Assembly (NCBI GenBank): GCA_035318745.1
Contig: DATHEA010000015.1
Coordinates: forward strand, 1-64,000
Direction: 5' to 3'
Origin: VRUE01 sp035318745
GTDB lineage: Bacteria; Actinomycetota; Thermoleophilia; Solirubrobacterales; 70-9
DNA length: 64,000 bases
Of this stretch, positions 26,739-37,591 are shown piece by piece. How positions within the stretch are numbered: position 1 is the first letter of the stretch; each line of letters opens with the position of its first letter. The notes under the pieces are model-generated. The model made no database searches and was not told where the DNA came from. It saw nothing but the letters and a program-made list of their open reading frames with translations. The position numbers and the translations under genes are program-made.

Positions 26739-26746
<8 letters not shown>
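24923..26746 (-). CDS. pyrD: Fused dihydroorotate dehydrogenase: PyrK electron-transfer and PyrD catalytic domains
   Basis: 607-residue fusion of the two subunits of class 1B (NAD-dependent) dihydroorotate dehydrogenase. Residues 1 to about 268 are PyrK: an FAD motif PFLPRAFSVAE near 62, a nucleotide-binding GGGIGIAPL near 130, and the [2Fe-2S] ligands C-x4-C-x2-C in CGYGACFGCAVP plus the Cys of RLCVDGP. Residues from about 312 are PyrD: NPVINASGTFDA and the active-site cysteine of ELNVSCPNV that marks class 1B. The linker, residues 275-309, is encoded exactly by palindromic element B. The start overlaps carB by 8 nt. Separate pyrK and pyrD genes are the usual state. Confidence 0.93.
25820..25924. 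repeat. Long palindromic element B inside the pyrK-pyrD linker
   Basis: Perfect 26-nt inverted arms (25820-25845 and 25899-25924) around 53 nt. The 105-nt unit is exactly 35 codons, in phase with the host gene, and encodes residues 275-309 of the fused PyrK-PyrD protein, rich in Gly, Ser, Pro and Arg. The arm starts GGGG and contains CCGGGTGTCC. Arm length and layout match element C in recJ. Confidence 0.88.
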
Positions 26747-29850
<3,104 letters not shown>

Positions 29851-29858
<8 letters not shown>

Positions 29859-30966
29859 GGGCCAGCTCCAGGAAGCCGTCGAAGAGGTGGCGGGCGTCGT
29901 GGGGGCCCGGGCCGGCCTCCGGGTGGTACTGGACGGTCGCCGCGGCGACGTCCTTCAGCACCAGGCCCTCGACCGTGCGGTCGTAGAGATTGAGGTGGGA
30001 GAGCTCGGCGACGCCGAAATCGGTCTCCCAGCGGACCGGCTCGTCGGTCTCGATCCGAAGCTCGCCGCCCGGCCCCTGTACGGCGAAGCCGTGGTTCTGC
30101 GAGGTGATCTCGATCCGCCCGCCGGCCAGCTCCTTGACCGGGTGATTGGCGCCACGGTGGCCGAACGGCAGTTTGAACGTCTCCAGGCCGACCGCGCGGC
30201 AGAGCAGCTGATGGCCGAGGCAGATGCCGAAGAGGGGCTTCACCCCGACCAGCTCGCGTACGGTGTCGACGACGTAGCCGAGGGCGCCGGGGTCGCCCGG
30301 GCCATTGGCCAGGAAGACGACATCCGGGTCCTCGGCCAGCACCTGCTCTGCCGAGGACGTACAGGGGAGCAGGGTGAGGCGGCAGCCGCGCTCGCGCAGC
30401 TCGCGGACGATGTTGAGCTTGACCCCGGTGTCGATTCCGACCACGTGGAGACCGTCGCCCTCGAAGCGGACCGGCTCCGGAGGCGTGACCGTGCGGGCCA
30501 GGTCGGCTCCGTCCATCGCCGGCTCGGCGGCGACCCGTTCGCGCGCCTCGGACTCCGCCGTAGCGCCGAAGAAGATGCCGCCGCGCATCGAGCCGCGGTC
30601 GCGAATGTGGCGAACGAGGGCGCGCGTATCGACGCCACCGATACCCGCAACACCGCAGTCGCCGAGCCAGTCGAGCCAGCCACCCTCGGCGGTGGCGACG
30701 TCCTCGCGATTCTTCGGCTCGCGCATGACCACCCCCCGGGCATGGATCCGGTCGGACTCCATCGCCTCGGCGGAGACGCCGTAGTTGCCGATCAGCGGAT
30801 AGGTGAAGACGATGATCTGGCCGGCGTAGGAGGGATCGGTGACCGACTCCTGGTAGCCCGTCATCGAGGTGTTGAAGACGACCTCGCCGGTGACCTCGCC
30901 CTCGTGCCCGCAGGGCACACCGTCGAAACGGGTTCCGTCCTCGAGCAGGACGTAGCCGGGCTTCAC
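29851..30966 (-). CDS. carA: Carbamoyl-phosphate synthase small (glutaminase) subunit
   Basis: 371 residues. An N-terminal CarA-specific domain begins YVLLEDGTRFDGVPCG and carries NTSMTGYQE near 33. The class I glutamine amidotransferase domain has the nucleophile Cys in GICLGHQLLCR (about 250) and the His/Glu of VQYHPEAGPGP near 345. It supplies ammonia to CarB. The ATG overlaps the pyrC stop. Confidence 0.98.
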
Positions 30967-32309
30967 GCTGCCACTTCGAGAGAGAAGCTGCGCAGCCGGT
31001 AGGCGACTTGGCCGCCGGCAACCGTCATCAGGACCCGACCGGTCAGCTCACGACCGGCGCACCAGGAGTTCTGCGAGCGGCTCTCATAGCCCTCCTCGCC
31101 GACCGTCCACTTGGCTGCCAGGTCGCAGAGGGCGATGTTGGCCTCGCTGCCAGGCTCGAGGGTCGGGCGTTCGAGGTCGAACGGGGCGGCGCCACCCGCC
31201 AGCCGCTCGATCAGCAGGCCGAGGTCGATCGTGCCCGGCAGAACCAGCTCGGTGTGCAGCGCGGCAAAGGCGGTCTCCAGCCCGGTCACCCCCATCGCGG
31301 CCTGCTCGAAGGGGACTTCCTTTTCCTCGAGGGCGTGTGGAGCGTGGTCGGTGGCGATGCACTCGATCGTGCCGTCGCGCAAACCCGCGATCAGGGCCTG
31401 ACGATCGGCCTCGGAACGCAGTGGCGGATTCATCTTGAAGCGGCACGGATCGAGACTGCGAACCTCCTCGTCGGTGAGGCACAGGTGGTGCGGGCTCGCC
31501 TCGCAGCTGATCTGCACCCCGGCGGACCTGGCGGCCCGCACCGCTTCGACGGACTCGGTGGCGGAGAGATGCTGGATGTGGATCCTTCCCTGCTCGTAGC
31601 CGGCCAGGGCGGCGTCGCGGGCGATCGTCGTCGACTCCGAGACCGGGGGGATGCCGGCGAGGCCGAGGGCGGCGGACACCGGCCCCTCGTGCATGACGCC
31701 ATCACCGGAGAGCTCCGGGTCCTCCTCGTGAAGGGCGATCGTGCCGCCGCAGAGCTGCTGGTACTGAAGGGCGCGACGCAGGACGCGGGCGCTGCGGATC
31801 GGCAGGCCGTCGTCGCTGAAGCCGGCGGCGCCCGCCTCGCGGATCGCCCCCATCTCGGTCAGCTCCTCGCCCTCCATGCCGCGGGTGACGGTCGCCAAAA
31901 AGCCAACCGGGACCGAGGCCGCCTCACGGGCTGCCTCGCGCAAGGCCTCGATGTCGGCCGGGGTGCTGACCGGAGGCTCGGTATTGGCCATCGCGAGGAT
32001 GCCGCAGTAGCCACCGGCAGCAGCGGCCCGGCTCCCCGTCTCGATGTCCTCCTTGTGCTCCTGCCCGGGGGTGCGCAGGTGAACGTGAGGATCGAAGAAG
32101 GCGGGGAAGGCGTGCAGCCCCTCGGCCTCGACCTCCTCCAGCCCCTCGGCAGCGACTCCAGGGGCGGCGAGCTCGGCGACCCGGCCGGCGCGGACGACGA
32201 CGTCGTAGGTGCCATCTATGCCCGCCACCGGATCGAGCACGGTGGCGCCGCGCAGGACCAGGTCAGCGCCCTCTCCGGAGCGCATGTCAAGCGCCTCGGC
32301 GAGACTCAC
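30963..32309 (-). CDS. pyrC: Dihydroorotase
   Basis: Zinc amidohydrolase that closes carbamoyl aspartate to dihydroorotate; 448 residues. Metal motif HVHLRTPGQEHKEDIETG near 63-80, IHIQHLSA near 240, CEASPHHL near 268, and ATDHAPH near 312. GTG at 32309 overlaps the pyrB stop as GTGA and is preferred; an inner Met eight codons later is possible. The open frame to 32675 is a shadow of pyrB. Confidence 0.96.
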   Translation of the reverse strand: MSLAEALDMRSGEGADLVLRGATVLDPVAGIDGTYDVVVRAGRVAELAAPGVAAEGLEEVEAEGLHAFPAFFDPHVHLRTPGQEHKEDIETGSRAAAAGGYCGILAMANTEPPVSTPADIEALREAAREAASVPVGFLATVTRGMEGEELTEMGAIREAGAAGFSDDGLPIRSARVLRRALQYQQLCGGTIALHEEDPELSGDGVMHEGPVSAALGLAGIPPVSESTTIARDAALAGYEQGRIHIQHLSATESVEAVRAARSAGVQISCEASPHHLCLTDEEVRSLDPCRFKMNPPLRSEADRQALIAGLRDGTIECIATDHAPHALEEKEVPFEQAAMGVTGLETAFAALHTELVLPGTIDLGLLIERLAGGAAPFDLERPTLEPGSEANIALCDLAAKWTVGEEGYESRSQNSWCAGRELTGRVLMTVAGGQVAYRLRSFSLEVAA

Positions 32310-33268
32310 GCCGGCTGTCCGATCGGAGTCGGACTCTGCTCGGGCTCGCCGGCTGCGCTGACAGGACACTGGGGCCCGGCCGCAAGCAGCTCGTAGAGGA
32401 TTGCCATCCGCACGACCAGGCCGGAGGCGACCTGCTCGGTCATCAGCGACTGCGGCGAGTCGATCACCTCGCCGGAGAGCTCGACGCCGCGATTGACCGG
32501 GCCCGGATGCATCAGCAGCTGGCGCGGGCCGAGCCGGCGCGAGTCGATCTGGAAGCGCGCCGCGTATTCGCGGATCGATGGCACGAAGCTCTCCGCCATG
32601 CGCTCGCGCTGAAGTCGCAGCGCATAGACGACATCGGCCTCGCCGAGCCGCTCGAGCGAGTAGGAGACCTCGCAACCGAGCTGCTCGATCCCGCGCGGGA
32701 TCAGCGCCGGCGGGCCGCAGACCGTCACCTCGGCACCCATCGCCTGGAAAGCGACGAGGTTGGAGCGGGCAACGCGGCTGTGGAGGACGTCACCGACGAT
32801 CCAGATCCGCTTCCCGTCCAGGGAGTCGAGCCGGCGGCGAAGGGTGAAGAGATCGAGCAGCGCCTGGCTGGGGTGCTCGTGCTTGCCGTCGCCGGCGTTG
32901 ACCACCGCCGCTTCGCTCCAATCGGCGACCAGCTGCGCCGCGCCGGCGTAGGGGTGGCGGATGACGATCGCCGCCGGGTCGTATGCGGAGAGGGTCGCGC
33001 ATGTGTCCTTCAGCGACTCGCCCTTGTCGACCGAGGAGCCCGCCGCCTTGAGCGAGATCAGGTCGGCGGAGAGCCGCTTCGCTGCCAGCTCGAAGGAAGC
33101 GCTGGTGCGCGTGCTCGACTCGTAGAAGAGGCTGACGACGGTGCGCCCGCGCAGCGTCGGCACCTTCTTGATGTCGCGGCGGCCGACCTCGGCGAAGCTC
33201 TCGGCGCGGTCGAGGATCGCCTCGATCCCCTCCCGGTCCAGATCCTTGATCGCCAGCAGGTGCTTCAC
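32306..33268 (-). CDS. pyrB: Aspartate carbamoyltransferase catalytic subunit
   Basis: 320 residues. Joins carbamoyl phosphate and aspartate. The carbamoyl-phosphate motif FYESSTRTSASFE lies near 49-61, IRHPYAGAA near 103, HPSQALLD near 132, and the LMHPGPVNRGVE motif near 262. The last 30 residues are a Pro/Ser-rich tail without family match. No pyrI is present, as usual for this group. ATGA overlap with pyrR and GTGA overlap with pyrC. Confidence 0.97.
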   Translation of the reverse strand: MKHLLAIKDLDREGIEAILDRAESFAEVGRRDIKKVPTLRGRTVVSLFYESSTRTSASFELAAKRLSADLISLKAAGSSVDKGESLKDTCATLSAYDPAAIVIRHPYAGAAQLVADWSEAAVVNAGDGKHEHPSQALLDLFTLRRRLDSLDGKRIWIVGDVLHSRVARSNLVAFQAMGAEVTVCGPPALIPRGIEQLGCEVSYSLERLGEADVVYALRLQRERMAESFVPSIREYAARFQIDSRRLGPRQLLMHPGPVNRGVELSGEVIDSPQSLMTEQVASGLVVRMAILYELLAAGPQCPVSAAGEPEQSPTPIGQPA

Positions 33269-33825
33269 AGGACCGCCTCCGCCGCCCGCGGCTCGGAGAT
33301 CGTCACCTCGTCGACCTCGTCGGTCTCCTCGAGCCGCACGTTGACCCGCTCGCCGCGCGCGGTCGGCAGGTTCTTGCCGACGTAATCGGGGCGGATCGGC
33401 AGCTCGCGGTGGCCGCGGTCGCAGAGCACCGCCAGCTGCACCCGCTGCGGTCGGCCGTAGTCGAAAAGGGCGTCAACCGCGGCGCGCACGGTGCGGCCGG
33501 TGAAGAGCACGTCGTCGACGAGGACCACCGTGCGGCCCGTGAGGTCGAAGTCGATGTGGGAGGAGTGGACGACCGGCTGCGTCGCCGGCGACTGGGCGCC
33601 GACGTCGTCGCGGTAGAAGGAGATATCGAGGTCGCCGATCGGCGTCTCGGCCTCGGTCAGCTCGCCGACCAGGGCGTGGAGGCGGCGGGCGATCACCGCG
33701 CCGCGGGTATGGATGCCGACGATCGCGAGACGCTCGGGCTCCGGGTTGGCCTCGGCTATCTCGTGGGCGATCCGCCGCAGCGTTCGCCTCAGGTCGTCGC
33801 GCTCGAGCACGACTTTCTCGCTCAC
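33265..33825 (-). CDS. pyrR: PyrR, pyrimidine operon RNA-binding regulator / uracil phosphoribosyltransferase
   Basis: 186 residues. PRT fold with the PRPP motif VVLVDDVLFTGRTVRAA near 96-112 and the N-terminal VGIHTRGAVIARRL. It binds pyr leader RNA when UMP is high. GTG start with a strong ribosome-binding site GGAAGGAG 7 nt upstream. A PyrR-binding loop consensus sits one base upstream of that site (33842-33855), so translational autorepression as described in mycobacteria is likely. Confidence 0.96.
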   Translation of the reverse strand: MSEKVVLERDDLRRTLRRIAHEIAEANPEPERLAIVGIHTRGAVIARRLHALVGELTEAETPIGDLDISFYRDDVGAQSPATQPVVHSSHIDFDLTGRTVVLVDDVLFTGRTVRAAVDALFDYGRPQRVQLAVLCDRGHRELPIRPDYVGKNLPTARGERVNVRLEETDEVDEVTISEPRAAEAVL

Positions 33826-33841
33826 TGGTTTGCTCCTTCCT

Positions 33842-33855
33842 GGCCTCGCGGGACC
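33842..33855 (-). promoter_or_regulatory. PyrR-binding RNA loop abutting the pyrR Shine-Dalgarno
   Basis: The minus-strand sequence GGTCCCGCGAGGCC matches the PyrR-recognition consensus ARUCCNGNGAGGYU at 12 of 14 positions. The two differing end positions change together from A-U to G-C, so the closing pair is kept. The ribosome-binding site (33833-33840) begins one nucleotide after the loop, and I see no terminator/antiterminator pair between loop and gene. That favours occlusion of the ribosome-binding site rather than attenuation. Confidence 0.8.
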
Positions 33856-33886
33856 GGGTTAAAGGACGGCGCTCAGAGTAGCAGCG

Positions 33887-34030
33887 GCTAGGGATGAGTC
33901 GGGGAATGCCTCGCCGGGTGCCCAGCACCACCTCGCGGTGGTGCAATCTCGTGCCCCTTCGGGGCAAGAATCACTCTGCGGTGCCCGCTTCGCGAGGCAC
34001 CGTCGAGGCATTCCCCGACTCATCCCTAGC
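33887..34030. repeat. Branched palindromic element E at the 3' end of rnz, upstream of the pyr operon
   Basis: Perfect 27-nt arms (33887-33913 and 34004-34030) close a multiloop holding three further hairpins: GCACCACC/GGTGGTGC at 33925-33944, TGCCCC/GGGGCA at 33952-33966, and GTGCC-CGC/GCG-GGCAC at 33981-34000. The element begins at a codon boundary of rnz (residue 314) and supplies its last 19 codons and stop. Its other end is 31 nt before the PyrR loop. Its sequence is not similar to elements A to D. Confidence 0.88.
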
Positions 34031-34969
34031 CCTGGCTCCGTTTTGGACGAGCTGGGGAGCTCCACGCTCGGGAAAAGGGAGCTCGATCAGGTCGAAGTCA
34101 CGAGGGGCGAGGGTGAGCTCGAAGACCTCGCGGGCCTCCTCGAGGACTTTGCCTACGTGGTATCTGGAAGAGATATGGACCAAGGCGAGGAGCTTGGCTT
34201 CGGCCTCGCGGGCTACAGCCGCCGCTTGACCGACGGTCGAGTGGCCGGTGTCGGCGGCGCGCTGAGCCTCCTCCTCGGCGAAGCTGGCGTCGTGGATGAG
34301 GAGATCCGCTCCTTGCGCTGCTTCGACAGTGGCGCGACAGGGTGCGGTATCGCCGGTGATCACGATCGTGCGGCCGGAGCGGGGCTCGCCCACCACCTCG
34401 CCCGGCTCGACCGGTCCCGAGGAGCCGTTGACGCTCTCGCCGCGCTGCAGGGCGGCGAAATCGGGGCCTTCCTTTACCCCAAGCCGTTTCGCCGCTTCGA
34501 GGTCGAAGCGACCGGGGCGGTCAGCCTCGACCAGGGCAAAGCCGAAGGCGCGCACGCTGTGCTCGACCGGGAAGGAGCGGATCTCGCCATCCTCGCAGGG
34601 GATCGCGTCGCCGGCCTCCAGCTCGACCAGATCGAGCTTGTAGCCGACCCTGCCGATCACCCTGCCTAGGCTCTGAATCAGGTCGCGCAGGCCGCGCGGC
34701 CCGTAGATCGTCAGCGGCCGCGCGCGCTCGGTCAAGTCGTAGGTTTTCAGCAACCCGGGGAGACCGAGGAAGTGGTCGGCGTGGAAGTGGGTGAAGTAGA
34801 TCGCGTCGACCTGGACCAGGCCCAGCGAGCGCTGCATCTGGCGCTGCGTCCCCTCGCCGCAATCGAACAGAAGCCGTTCGCCGCCGCGCGCGACGAGCAC
34901 GCTCGCGGTGTTGCGCCGCGCCGAAGGCACAGCGCCGCCCGTGCCGAGAAAGGCAACTGAAAGGTCCAT
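33971..34969 (-). CDS. rnz: Ribonuclease Z (tRNA 3' endonuclease)
   Basis: MBL-fold nuclease that removes 3' trailers from tRNA precursors lacking encoded CCA. 332 residues. Metal motif FTHFHADHFLGLPGLL near 60-75, exosite segment (about 150-200), TGDTAPC near 222, LIHDASFAE near 241 and GHSTVGQAA near 259. Homology ends near FPERGAPQLVQNG; residues 314-332 come from palindromic element E. The next gene on the other strand is a tRNA without encoded CCA, a typical substrate. Confidence 0.95.
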   Translation of the reverse strand: MDLSVAFLGTGGAVPSARRNTASVLVARGGERLLFDCGEGTQRQMQRSLGLVQVDAIYFTHFHADHFLGLPGLLKTYDLTERARPLTIYGPRGLRDLIQSLGRVIGRVGYKLDLVELEAGDAIPCEDGEIRSFPVEHSVRAFGFALVEADRPGRFDLEAAKRLGVKEGPDFAALQRGESVNGSSGPVEPGEVVGEPRSGRTIVITGDTAPCRATVEAAQGADLLIHDASFAEEEAQRAADTGHSTVGQAAAVAREAEAKLLALVHISSRYHVGKVLEEAREVFELTLAPRDFDLIELPFPERGAPQLVQNGARARDESGNASTVPREAGTAE

Positions 34970-35028
34970 GGCTCGCGAGCCTACGCGAAGGCGTGAGGTG
35001 GCTCGGCGACGGATAAGCTGGTCGCCAA

Positions 35029-35102
35029 GCGCCCGTAGCTCAGCTGGATAGAGCGCCGCCCTCCGGAGGCGGAGGCCGCAGGTTCGAATCCTGCCGGGCG
35101 CG
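35029..35102 (+). tRNA. tRNA-Arg, anticodon CCG
   Basis: 74-nt cloverleaf: acceptor GCGCCCG/CGGGCGC with discriminator G at 35102, D arm GCTCAGCTGGATAGAGC, anticodon stem CCGCC/GGCGG with loop CTCCGGA (anticodon CCG, reads CGG), and T arm with GGTTCGAATCC. CCA is not encoded, so nucleotidyltransferase and RNase Z (the divergent neighbour) are needed for maturation. A GGATAAG hexamer region 12-18 nt upstream could serve as the -10 box. Confidence 0.97.
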
Positions 35103-35104
35103 TC

Positions 35105-35821
35105 ATGGATCCGAGCTCGAATAGCCGCCCGCCGCGGGGGGCGTTGGTGGTGGTGGCGATCGGGTTGATCGCCACCCTCGCTGCTGCGCTGCTCAGCACC
35201 AGCGAGGCCGGGGGGAGCGCGGCGGAACTGGAATGGCAGGCGATGGCTCCGCTGCCGGACTCACGCACCACGGCGATCCCCGGTGGCGGTGAGGTGGGAA
35301 TCGAAGACGCCAGCCTTCGCGCCTCGGAAACGAATATCAGCGGCTACCGCCTCTACCGGGTCGCCGGGATGCTGAAGATCGACGCCGGCTCCGCGGTCGG
35401 CCACGGCAGGGTTCGCTGCGCGACCCGGGTGCCGGGCAGCGCGCTGATCGCCCATACGCCCGGAAGCCGCGCCGCCTACCCCCGCTCCAGCAGCGGCGAA
35501 AGCCTGACCAAGCAGGAAGTGCCCGAAGTCACCCTGGTCGAGTTCAACGTCCAGGGTGACGAACTGGCGACGCTCGAACTGTCGGATGCCTTCGAAACCT
35601 TCACCGACCAGCCAGGCGTCGTCGTCAGCTGGTCGCCTTACCGCAAGGGCATCCAGGAGTGGCAGTGGGGCCTACCGCCCGGCAAGCCGGCCAAGCCGCT
35701 CACGCTCGGCTTCGCCTCGTTCTGGCGCATCGCCGGAACGCCGAAAGCGCGAATCGCCTGCACGACCGAGACCGGCGCGGGCAAGGCCACCGTGCGCACC
35801 GCCGGCGAACTCAGCCAGTAG
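35105..35821 (+). CDS. Hypothetical secreted or membrane-anchored protein directly behind tRNA-Arg
   Basis: 238 residues, not recognised. A single hydrophobic segment (about 14-32, VVVAIGLIATLAAALL) after a short basic N-terminus looks like a signal anchor; the rest (about 35-238) is a soluble, probably extracytoplasmic beta-rich domain with two cysteines. The ATG lies two nucleotides after the tRNA 3' end, so no ribosome-binding site is possible between them. Either the message becomes leaderless after tRNA processing or the start lies further in. The 3' end overlaps the convergent SRAP gene by 11 bp. Confidence 0.7.
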   Translation: MDPSSNSRPPRGALVVVAIGLIATLAAALLSTSEAGGSAAELEWQAMAPLPDSRTTAIPGGGEVGIEDASLRASETNISGYRLYRVAGMLKIDAGSAVGHGRVRCATRVPGSALIAHTPGSRAAYPRSSSGESLTKQEVPEVTLVEFNVQGDELATLELSDAFETFTDQPGVVVSWSPYRKGIQEWQWGLPPGKPAKPLTLGFASFWRIAGTPKARIACTTETGAGKATVRTAGELSQ

Positions 35822-36611
35822 GCGCTACAAGCAGCTCCGGGCCCTCGATGCCTTTGCCGACCTTGTTCAGCTTTGGGTTGGCGGGGGCGCTATCCATACG
35901 CGAAGCGGGAAGCGGCGCGCACATTGCGATTGCGTCCTCGACGCTCAGGTCCGGGCGCAGCCAGGCGGCCTCCGCATCGGTGCCGGGCAGGATCGCGGGC
36001 ATCCTGTCGTGGACCGGAGCGACGACCTCGTTGGGCGTCGTGGTGACGATCGTGCAGCTGTAGAGCCAGCCGTCCTCGAAGCCGCGATCCTCCTCGTCCT
36101 CCCACTCCTTGCGGGTGCAGATCCCGGCGAAGGCGAAGGGCTCGCCGCCGTCGACGGTGAAGCGCCACGGCTGGCGCGGCTGCTTGGGATCCTCCGCCTT
36201 CATCCACTCGTAGAAGCCGTCGGCGACGATCAGGCAGCGGTGGCGGAACTTGCCGACCAGCGGCGAGTAGGCCCGGCTCGAGGTCAGGTTCTCGGCTTTG
36301 GCGTTGATCATCCGGTAGCCGACCTTGAGGTCCTTGGCCCAGCGCGGCACCAGCCCCCAGCGCATCAGCCGCGCCTCGCGCTCGCCCTGCGCTGCCTCGT
36401 CGGGATCGGGCGAGGAGCGCACCGTCAGCACCTCCTGCGTCGGGGCGACGTTGAAGCGGCCGAGTCCAGATTCGGCTTTCTTCACCCGCTCCTTCGTCGG
36501 CGGTGGTGCCTCACCGGACGAGTTCCGCTCCAGCGAGCGTTCCAGCTCGACCTGGAAGCGATCGGCAATCGTCTTCGTGTCTTTGGCCGTGACCGTAAAC
36601 CGCCCGCACAT
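35811..36611 (-). CDS. SRAP/HMCES-type abasic-site DNA-protein crosslinking protein (YedK family)
   Basis: 266 residues. Catalytic Cys2 follows the initiator Met (MCGRFT), with the family motifs RFNVAPTQ, MRWGLVPRWAKD, MINAKAEN, RCLIVADGFYEW and HDRMPAILP. The protein crosslinks to abasic sites in single-stranded DNA and so shields them. Start and upstream stop overlap as TGATG with the sugar dehydratase gene, although no functional link is evident. Confidence 0.94.
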   Translation of the reverse strand: MCGRFTVTAKDTKTIADRFQVELERSLERNSSGEAPPPTKERVKKAESGLGRFNVAPTQEVLTVRSSPDPDEAAQGEREARLMRWGLVPRWAKDLKVGYRMINAKAENLTSSRAYSPLVGKFRHRCLIVADGFYEWMKAEDPKQPRQPWRFTVDGGEPFAFAGICTRKEWEDEEDRGFEDGWLYSCTIVTTTPNEVVAPVHDRMPAILPGTDAEAAWLRPDLSVEDAIAMCAPLPASRMDSAPANPKLNKVGKGIEGPELLVAPTG

Positions 36612-37591
36612 CAGGCCGGCCTCGCTTCCGGGTGCTCGCGATACCAGTCGAGGGTCGCCTTCAAGCCGTCCTCGAGCGCGACCTCAGGACGCCAGCCGGT
36701 CAGCGCGCGCAGCTTGGCCGAGTCGACGAACTGGCGATCGATCTCGCCGTCGGGATTGCCATGCCCCCGAAAGTCGGGCTCGACTCCGGCCCCCGCCGCC
36801 GCGGCGATCAGCTCGACCACCTCGCGCACCGAGTGGGGCCGCTCGCCGCCGGCGTTGAAGGCCTGCCCCACCGCTCCATCGTCTAGCGCGGCGGCGATCG
36901 CCAGATAGGCGGAGACGGCGTCGTCGACGTGGAGGAAATCTCGCTCGGGGCTGCCGTCGGAACGGATCACCGGTTCCCGGCCCTCGAGCAGCGCTACCAC
37001 AGTCTCGGGGATCAGGCGCGAGAAGTTGAGGTCGCCACCGCCGTAGACGTTGGCGAAGCGCGTCACTGCCAGCGGCAAGTCGTAAGCGGTCGCGTAACTG
37101 CGCGCGATCGTGTCCGCCGCCGCCTTGCTGGCGTCGTAGGGATAGGTGGCGCGTAGCGGGAAGTCCTCGCGGTAGGGAAGCTCGGGGCTCGACCCGTAGG
37201 CCTTGTCTGAGGAGGCGAAGACGATGCCCTCGACCCCATGCACACGGCAGGCCTCAAATACGTTCCAGGCCCCCTGGACGTTGACCTCGAACGTCTCCAG
37301 CGGCGCGTTGCGGGCGACACCGACGATCGTTTGGGCGGCGAGATGAAAGACGGAGTCCGAGCCCTCGACCGCCTCCGCGACCGCCTCCGCGTCGCGGAGG
37401 TCGGCCTCGACCAGCTCGACCTCATCGCGGATCCCAAGCAGATCCAAGCCAGAGCGGCGCACGCCGCCGACGTCGGCGAGACGTGGCGCAGGGCGGTCCA
37501 GCACGCGGACGTCGTAGTCGCGTTGCAGCAACGCCCGGGCAAGGTGCGAACCGACGAAGCCGTGCGCACCGCTGACCAGAGCCCGAGTCAC
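36611..37591 (-). CDS. SDR-family nucleotide-sugar dehydratase/epimerase, probably CDP-glucose 4,6-dehydratase-like
   Basis: 326 residues. NAD-binding GAHGFVGSHLARALL at 8-22, VFHLAAQTIV near 78, catalytic YPYDASKAAAD near 150, and the atypical FASSDKAYG motif (Lys-Ala-Tyr after SD) that is typical of CDP-glucose 4,6-dehydratases. The adjacent upstream gene is RfbF-like, which makes CDP-glucose, so the pair would yield CDP-4-keto-6-deoxyglucose. Specificity is inferred from context; a general epimerase is the alternative. The GTG at 37591 overlaps the upstream stop. Confidence 0.85.
   Translation of the reverse strand: MTRALVSGAHGFVGSHLARALLQRDYDVRVLDRPAPRLADVGGVRRSGLDLLGIRDEVELVEADLRDAEAVAEAVEGSDSVFHLAAQTIVGVARNAPLETFEVNVQGAWNVFEACRVHGVEGIVFASSDKAYGSSPELPYREDFPLRATYPYDASKAAADTIARSYATAYDLPLAVTRFANVYGGGDLNFSRLIPETVVALLEGREPVIRSDGSPERDFLHVDDAVSAYLAIAAALDDGAVGQAFNAGGERPHSVREVVELIAAAAGAGVEPDFRGHGNPDGEIDRQFVDSAKLRALTGWRPEVALEDGLKATLDWYREHPEARPA

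Noticed and set aside
33859..34229. Small frames on both strands through palindrome E
   Set aside because: They translate the inverted repeat itself and look alike on both strands because of the palindrome; no evidence that they are genes.
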